The notes under the pieces were generated by a model. The model did no database searches. It had not been told where the DNA came from and saw only the letters and a program-made list of their open reading frames with translations. DNA of 64,000 bases from Panicum virgatum (taxonomy: Eukaryota; Streptophyta; Magnoliopsida; Poales; Poaceae). A program made the position numbers and the translations under genes. Positions within the stretch are counted from its first letter, which is position 1; every line of letters begins with the position of its first letter. The DNA is taken from the NCBI RefSeq assembly GCF_016808335.1, contig NC_053140.1, forward strand, positions 30,374,086 to 30,438,085. The letters are read 5' to 3'. This document shows positions 57,803-64,000 of this stretch, one piece after another.

Positions 57803-60800
57803 CACTTTTTGGCGACTCCGCTGGGGAATGATTAATCTGATTGTTCAAAATAGATCTAATCTACTCCCTAAAAAAAGATGGGCGTCATCACCGACCTCGA
57901 TGAGAACAATATCATCGCCACATCCATCGAGGAACACAGCGAGTAGGAGCGCCAAGATTACTTGGTGGCCAGGGAGCACCTCAAGGCACAATTCTTGAAG
58001 GGATTCAAGAAAGACGAAAAAGGCCAAGTCACTAAGGTTCAAGACTTCATGATACCCTCCTTCACACTTAAAGATGAGCAAGTCGAGGTAATAAGCGATA
58101 CAAGTATTTCATCTTCCGACTTGTTTAACCAATTATCATCTATTATGGATCAGAAAATTGCCAATATGTATAAACCCACGAATAATTTGCTTGGTGATTT
58201 AAAGGGTCAAGTAGAAATTATGAAAAAAGGCAAATCTGTAGATGATAATTGTGCTTTTCAAACTCCAAGCTTATCGGCTACGCCAGCATATTCTCAGCAA
58301 TCACAACACGGCATGCCGATGGACTATTTTGCAGGGAAAACAACACCTCCTTTGGTGGTCAGTGTGTTGATTGTGTCAACTCCTTGTTCGGCAGCTCCTA
58401 GCCGAATAAACGAGTTGACAAATTCTGTACTGCCTTTTCTTTCACAAGAATCTGGTTCTCCACATGAACTGATTTTTGATAATGCGCATAGAAATTCTTT
58501 GGGGCGTGCACCAATGAATTCGGTTCAGATGATGGAACAAGATGATCCCATAGCACATCATCTTAATTCCGCAGCACAAGCATCCACGAGTGGTAGATGC
58601 GAAGCTGATCTTGCTAGGATAAAAGAAGATCTGGCTAATGCCATGAAAACCAAACTTGGTGTGGATATGAGTAATTCTAAATTATATCAAAAGCCATATC
58701 CTGCTGAATTTGATTTGGTTTCTTTTCTTGTTGGTTGGTGTGTTCCAGATTTTGTGAAATTCAGTGGTGATGATAATAAACCTCCTTGGGAACACATTAG
58801 CCATTATAATTTTCAATTAGGAAAAGCTGGTTTTCATAACGCTTTGCGTGTTCGCTTATTTTCATTATCTTTGACTGGAACCGCTCTTTCTTGGTTTTCT
58901 TCATTGGCTTCGAATTCTATTCAATCTTGGAATCAGTTGGAACGTAAGTTTCGTGATCATTTCTTTAATGGGCACAATGAAGATAACTTGTCAAATTTAA
59001 CATCGGTTAAGCAAAGCCGAGATGAGTCAGTCTTGGATTATTTCCAGAGATTTAAAGCTATAAAAACCGATAATTTAATTTGACAATTTCTAAAAAAAAC
59101 TTGGCAGATTTGGCTTATAATGGTTTACGTTCTTATTTAAAGGAAAAATTTGAAGGCTTTGAATTTCTCACCGTTAATCATTTGCAAATGAGGGCCATTG
59201 GTTTGGAATTTAAATTTAAGAATGCAAAAGATACTTTCGAGACTCATTAGTCCATACATGTTGAATGTAAATCTGATTCAGACGATGAGAAAAAGGAAGT
59301 TGCTGAGTTCATAAGCCGATTCCAAAGAATCGGCAAGAATAAGCTTGTTTCACTTTTGATGTTTCTAAGTGTGATTGCATATTTGATGAATTGCATAGAA
59401 GCAGAAACTTCAAGTGTTCTCATGCCATACCACCGCTTGAGGAGCTAAAGCGGCATGCATATTGCAAGTGGCATAATACTTTTTCTCATGCAACTAATGA
59501 CTATAATGTATTTGGTCGAAAAGTCCAATCGGCCGTTAATGAAGGACGATTGGCAATGCATGAGATGCAAGTTGACAAGGCGTCATCCCCAGTTTATACC
59601 ATTGATCTAGATAACGCCAAGGTGCTCATTCGGCCAGAACAAGCCGAAGGAGCTAAAGGAAAAAATGTTATCATTGGTGAGCCAAGGCCGAAGAATGTTA
59701 ATGACAAGATTCTGGCCAGGGAAGTAACATTGGAGAAGACTCCTGATGGTAAGGAGTCATTAAAAATTACTGTCAAAGCTTCAAGACCCCGGGGGCTGGA
59801 GAGTTCCTCGCAAGACACGAGTCGGCGTGCTGCCCTAGCACGACCGGTCAGACCGGTCAGGTATAGAGACGACCCAGGACTGTCAAGCCTAAGCATCCAG
59901 AAGTGGGTACTTGGAAAGTCAATGAGTCAAAGGTGCAAGAGAAATTAGAGAAGCAGAAGCCCACCTTTGATCAATTACTGAACAAGTACACGAAGGCCGT
60001 TCCAAAAGATTGACCACTAAAAAAAGAACCAAGTTCATCTCCGCGTCAAGGCAAGCGTTCTTCTCCTAGGGGAGAATCCAGCAAGCGTAGGGGTGATAGC
60101 ACTATAGTGTTCCCTCCTCAGAAGGTGTATGCTATTACGCCGTGGGCACCACCGGCAACGGGTTTTTCTTGTCCTGCATGGGAGCATGAAGGGATTTGGA
60201 TGTATTGTTATCCTACCACACCCACCATCCTACCACATGGAGGAGGATCAAAGAAGGCCTATGTTCAGTAGGGTGACACGACCAGTGCACGACCGATTGG
60301 AACCCCACCAATCAGGTCAGAGGTGGCAGCCTGCACCGGTCAGACCAGTCATAGCTGACCGGTCAGACCGGTCTCATCAGAGGCTGGGCAAAGCTCATTC
60401 TCCAAGGCAAGAATATCGCATCAAGAAGAAGATGAAAGAGGAGAAGACCATGAAGGTTGGTCCTGAGAAGACCATAGCCGATGATGTTGTGCAGATCGGC
60501 GATGTCAAGATGGTCGTTAATGATGGGAGTAAAAGACCGATGGTTTGTGGTAAATCGGTCAATCCTTATGTCCAAAGGCCGATCATGGCTAATGATCATG
60601 AGGCCAGCAGTAGTAATTCAACATCAAAGTACTTTCAACCAAGGTGGTGTCCTCCAGGGTTGACTCGTACTCAAAAGAGGAAGCTGCAGCGCTTGCGCTT
60701 TCAAGAGAAGAAGGAGCAGGAGATCAAGAAGTTGAGGGGCGAACAATTCAATCAGAGCAGACTCATGGTCCCTCAGGGCAAGGTATGGAGGGTCAAAATA

Positions 60801-60810
60801 GCTGACCAGC
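57803..60810 (+). mobile_element. Internal region of this gypsy element, cut by another element at 60811
   Basis: The element has its LTR, primer site and gag-related sequence, but no protease, RT or integrase before it is interrupted by the LTR at 60811. Whether pol continues beyond the inserted element cannot be seen in this window. Confidence 0.7.
57878..60810 (+). pseudogene. gag of the 57082 gypsy element
   Basis: ATG at 57878 (MGVITDLDENNIIATSIEEH) meets a TAG near 57942, then is open to 59083. A coiled-coil/linker part precedes the gag core: YQKPYPAEFDLVSFLVGWCV, VPDFVKFSGDDNKPPWEHIS, LFSLSLTGTALSWFSSLASN, SWNQLERKFRDHFFNGHNED and DESVLDYFQRFKAIK. Frame changes at about 59080 and 59250 follow (LADLAYNGLRSYLKEKFEGF). 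From 59391 a zinc-knuckle-like HAYCKWHNTFSHATNDY lies in a frame ending at 59948. A last frame (60129-60810) is basic (RTQKRKLQRLRFQEKKEQ). The gag core is closely related to that at 62073. Multiple breaks make it non-functional. Confidence 0.7.
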
Positions 60811-62026
60811 TGTTATCGCCATAAATTAACAGGGTTAATTTATGGGTCGAAAGCAAGATGGGCTTAAAGCAGAAGATTAAGGAAGGCTTGTAAATCGGCT
60901 CCTGCGTGAGCATATGGGCCACATTGGCCGTGTATCCTTAGATTTAGTTTACGATTAGAGATAGAGTCCAACCGGGACAAGATTAGTTTAGATTATTTCC
61001 CAAGTCTCCGGACTATAAATATGTACCCTTTGTTATTCATGCAGGAGAGCGTCATCACGACTTGCAAACAACAACTCTCGGCGCATCGCCACCCCTAAAT
61101 CCTAGGGTTTCATCCAAGTAAGTGCCATGCTGCCCTGATCGCTTCTTGCAATCAGGGCAGTATTGTTCTTGCTTCTACCTTGGTATTACTCGTACTGAAG
61201 CGTTTTTGATGGCGAGTAGTACTAGTTATCTTGATATTCGTAGCATGGCTATTAGTAGATCCATTGTGCTTTGTTGCTTATCATCTATGAATATCATGTT
61301 GTCTCTGTGCAATCACGTTCCGATCTCATGCTAGTTCTTATTGCATAGAATTAGTCGCACAGGGACAACACCCTGCTTCTTTCATGTTTAGTAGATCTGA
61401 TCTGTTATGGTTTGCTCTTATCTTAAGAGTTGGCATAATATCTGCTAGGTTAGGCCTTGCAAACGGATTGGATGATCCGGTGGCGTAGTAGATGCTTTAT
61501 CTTAGCCTTGATAGGGATTGTTCCGGGAATCGGCTCTTGCTAGTTCTTAGGCCTCTGTTTTAGGTTATGGTTTAGTTGTTTGTTACGTTCGCTAGGCCTA
61601 GTCACGTGTAGGATGTTCCGATCTAGCAGTGAAGCTGTTACCATTGTGGATTAGATCAACTAGATTTGACAGAAGCAGTTTTATGGTAATTTGCTCTATT
61701 TATCATATCCGGATACAATCAGATCCCGTCTGACACCGGGACTCGATCGGCTCTTCAAAGCCGATGCAAGAGTCATCCCGGGGAGCCGACCACGGCTCGG
61801 ACTTACGTTTACACGTGTCTTCGTATGCAGGAAACTGTTCGGAGCACGTCTACACCCTCCTGATCGGGTATAGGTCACGTGGCACGCCCGGTTTTCCACA
61901 AAACCTCCGGGCGCGTGACGGAAATTGCAGGCCGTCGACGAGGGAGCAGTGCCTCTAGCGCCCTAGCAACCTCCCGGCTCTTCGTGTTGCCCGTCGTTGC
62001 TCGCCGGTGGGTTTCGGTCGACAACA
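60811..62026 (+). repeat. 5' LTR of a second gypsy element (1216 bp)
   Basis: Begins TGTTATCGCCATAAATTAAC directly inside the basic frame of the previous element and ends GGTCGACAACA. TATA-like actataaatatg is at 61014. The primer site TGGCACGCCCGGTGGGACC follows at 62032-62050, a common site in grass gypsy elements. The 3' copy lies outside the window, so the target duplication cannot be checked. Confidence 0.75.
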
Positions 62027-62050
62027 CATTCTGGCACGCCCGGTGGGACC

Positions 62051-64000
62051 TTCAGCAACAATATCCACCGCAATGATGACCGGAGCTCAAGATCAAGAAC
62101 CCGCTCCCAAGCCCGTCACATATGATGAGCTTCCTCCTGAACACAAGAAGAAGTACGATGAGATTAAAGCTCTGCTGGAAGCCGATCTCATCGGCTCTTT
62201 TGAGAGGACTCGCAACCATGGCATCAAGTGGAAGGGGTTCTCACCAGAAGGTGCTCTGGACAATGTAGATCTGTCTGTACCATCTGAAGAACGCACCAGA
62301 GCCCTGCGTCAGGAGATGAACTACATGGTGGCCCATGCGCTTCATCGGCACTCTCAGAGCTTGATGAACGAGCTTGAGCGTATGGCGCACCACGTCATCC
62401 AGGAGATAATCAAGAACCAGTACTCTCCGTCGAGGCCAACACTGGGGAGTCACACAGAGGAAGCTGCACTGCATTCTAGGTCGCAACTGCCATTCTCATT
62501 TGCAGCTCCCAGACCGCAGAGCTCGCCGATCTACGTCGTCCACAAGATCGGCGGTGATCCTGGAGAAGGCCAATTCCTCACCGAGCCACCCAAGGAGATC
62601 CCGCACGGCTACACATGCGCCTACATCCCAGACAGCGTCAGTCCAGCACGCTCGGTGCAGATGGTGAATCCAGGAGCTTCTGGAGCAGACGCAGAGAAAC
62701 AAGCGTGGCTGGCAAAGTATGCTACTGGGCCGAGTGCTGAGCCATCGGCCCTAGGAGTTCTTAGTGTGGAGCAGGTCAGTGCAATACTCAGAGACCAGTT
62801 TGGCATCCTGCCCAAGAGGAAAGCGATCGGCTATTCCAAGCCGTATCCAAGCGACTATGACTTGATCCCACTGCCACCCAAGTATCGGCTTCCTGAGTTC
62901 ACCAAGTTCAACGGATCTGAGGGAGCCAGCTCCATCGAACATGTGAGCCGATACTTAACGCAACTTGGGATGATCTCGGTGTCGGATCCATTGAGGGTCT
63001 GGTTCTTCGGCCAATCCCTTACAGGTCCAGCCTTTGGATGGTACGCGTCGCTAGCTCCGGATTCGATTCGGACATGGAGGCAGCTTGAAGATCAATTCCA
63101 TACCCAGTACCACTCGGAAGCTGCAGAAGCCGGAATTGCCGACCTTGCCCAAGTCAGGCAGAAGCGAGGAGAGACCGTGTCAGAGTACATACAGCGCTTC
63201 AGGGAGGTCAAGAACCGATGCTACTCGTCACGCATCACAGAGAAAGAGGCAGTCGATCTGGCTGTCCTGGGACTTGCTAAGCCGATCAAGGATGCGACTT
63301 TCTAGTTGGAGTTCACATCTCTGGCTCACCTTGTGCAAAAGCTTACCGCATATGAGCATTATCATCCTGAGCTGTACCAGGACAAGTTCAAGCACCATGT
63401 AAACATGGCACAAGCTGAAGAATCTGACGACTCGAGTGAAGAGCAAGAAGTGGCCGTGGCAGAGTGGACTCGGGGGGCAAATCATGTCCCATGCAAGTGG
63501 ATCAAGCAGCAGGGGCTTGTGAAGGGCTTCGACTTCGACATAACCAAAACAGAGCAGATATTCGACCTGCTCCTCAAAGAAAAACAGTTGAAGCTCCCAG
63601 AACATCACAAGCTGCCGACGGCACAAGAGCTGCAGGGAAGGCTGTACTGCAAGTGGCACCACTCGTTTACTCATGCCACGGGTGAATGCAAGCAGCTGCG
63701 TCTTCAGATCCAATCGGCTATCGAGCAAGGCCGATTAATCCTAGCTCAACACACTATGAAGGTGGACACAAAGCCCTTCCCACAAGCTAACATGGTGGAG
63801 CTGTCAGACTTCGGATCCGAAAGCCAGGATCTACCATTCCAGATCAACATGGTGGGACCTATGCGCCGCCATGACAAGCAGAGGAGAGAGGCCGCTTCTG
63901 GCAAGCGGCCGTAGAATGAACACGGGTTGGAACAACAGCATGTGACTGAAGAGCAAGTACGTCTCATCTGCAATCAGCTTCCAGCTTCTAATCGGCTCCT
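62051..64000 (+). mobile_element. Internal region of the second gypsy element, running off the window
   Basis: It starts after the primer site and includes the gag described at 62073. Protease, RT and integrase are not in view. Confidence 0.7.
62073..63914 (+). pseudogene. gag of the second gypsy element, with two in-frame TAG codons
   Basis: From MMTGAQDQEPAPKPVTYDEL the frame contains EHKKKYDEIKALLEADLIGS and a linker. The gag core follows: YSKPYPSDYDLIPLPPKYRL, PEFTKFNGSEGASSIEHVSR, FFGQSLTGPAFGWYASLAPD, WRQLEDQFHTQYHSEAAEAG and VSEYIQRFREVKNRCYSSRI. It stops at TAG 63303-63305 and resumes in the same frame (LEFTSLAHLVQKLTAYEHYH). A knuckle-like YCKWHHSFTHATGECKQLR follows, then a second TAG at 63912-63914, after which the frame is again open to the window end. 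Both stops look like CAG-to-TAG changes. The rest of the element is beyond 64000. Confidence 0.75.

Overview
This window looks like plant nuclear DNA from a grass, probably panicoid. It is intergenic heterochromatin built almost wholly of nested transposable elements plus a cluster of endogenous pararetrovirus sequence. The evidence is CACTA elements with grass-type subterminal repeats (TTTTGTCCCGG and TTTGCCGAGTG families), Tat-like Ty3/gypsy elements carrying an antisense ORF, GT-AG introns, tRNA-type primer binding sites, and no bacterial features. I found no convincing host gene, tRNA, rRNA or CRISPR array.

Layout. 1-850: 5' end (internal region, PBS, LTR) of a minus-strand LTR element. 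851-4823: long LTR-like non-coding DNA. About 4891-21516: a degraded Tat-like gypsy element (gag, protease, RT, RNase H, integrase) broken by two later insertions. These are a complete LTR element with no pol at 6778-15659 (TSD ACGAC) and a solo LTR at 18480-19979 (TSD CTCCC). 22725-33539: a 10.8-kb CACTA element (TSD ATT) with a broken TNP2-type transposase and a Ulp1-like protease gene. 34374-49823: the endogenous caulimovirid cluster. 50343-56692: a 6.35-kb CACTA element (TSD AAT) with a TNPA-type gene only, holding a fragment of a third CACTA. 57082-60810: a gypsy element (LTR, PBS, gag), entered at 60811 by another gypsy element that runs off the window.

The most interesting part is the viral cluster. 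On the minus strand, two different viral units lie head to tail, each starting at a tRNA-Met primer site and ending in almost the same ~1.4-kb non-coding region. The unit read first (component A, about 5.8 kb) encodes a coiled-coil protein, a movement protein and a capsid-like protein with two zinc motifs, but no protease or RT. The second (component B, about 5.4 kb) encodes a zinc motif, protease, RT and RNase H, then a separate ORF with a transactivator-like motif, but no movement or capsid core. Together they supply one full set of caulimovirid functions split over two segments with a common regulatory region, as expected of a bipartite pararetrovirus. Bipartite organisation has been proposed for endogenous florendoviruses; whether this virus belongs there cannot be settled here. 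A second component B 3' half lies inverted next to A, followed by two tandem copies of the common region. All copies carry breaks, so this is a fossil locus.
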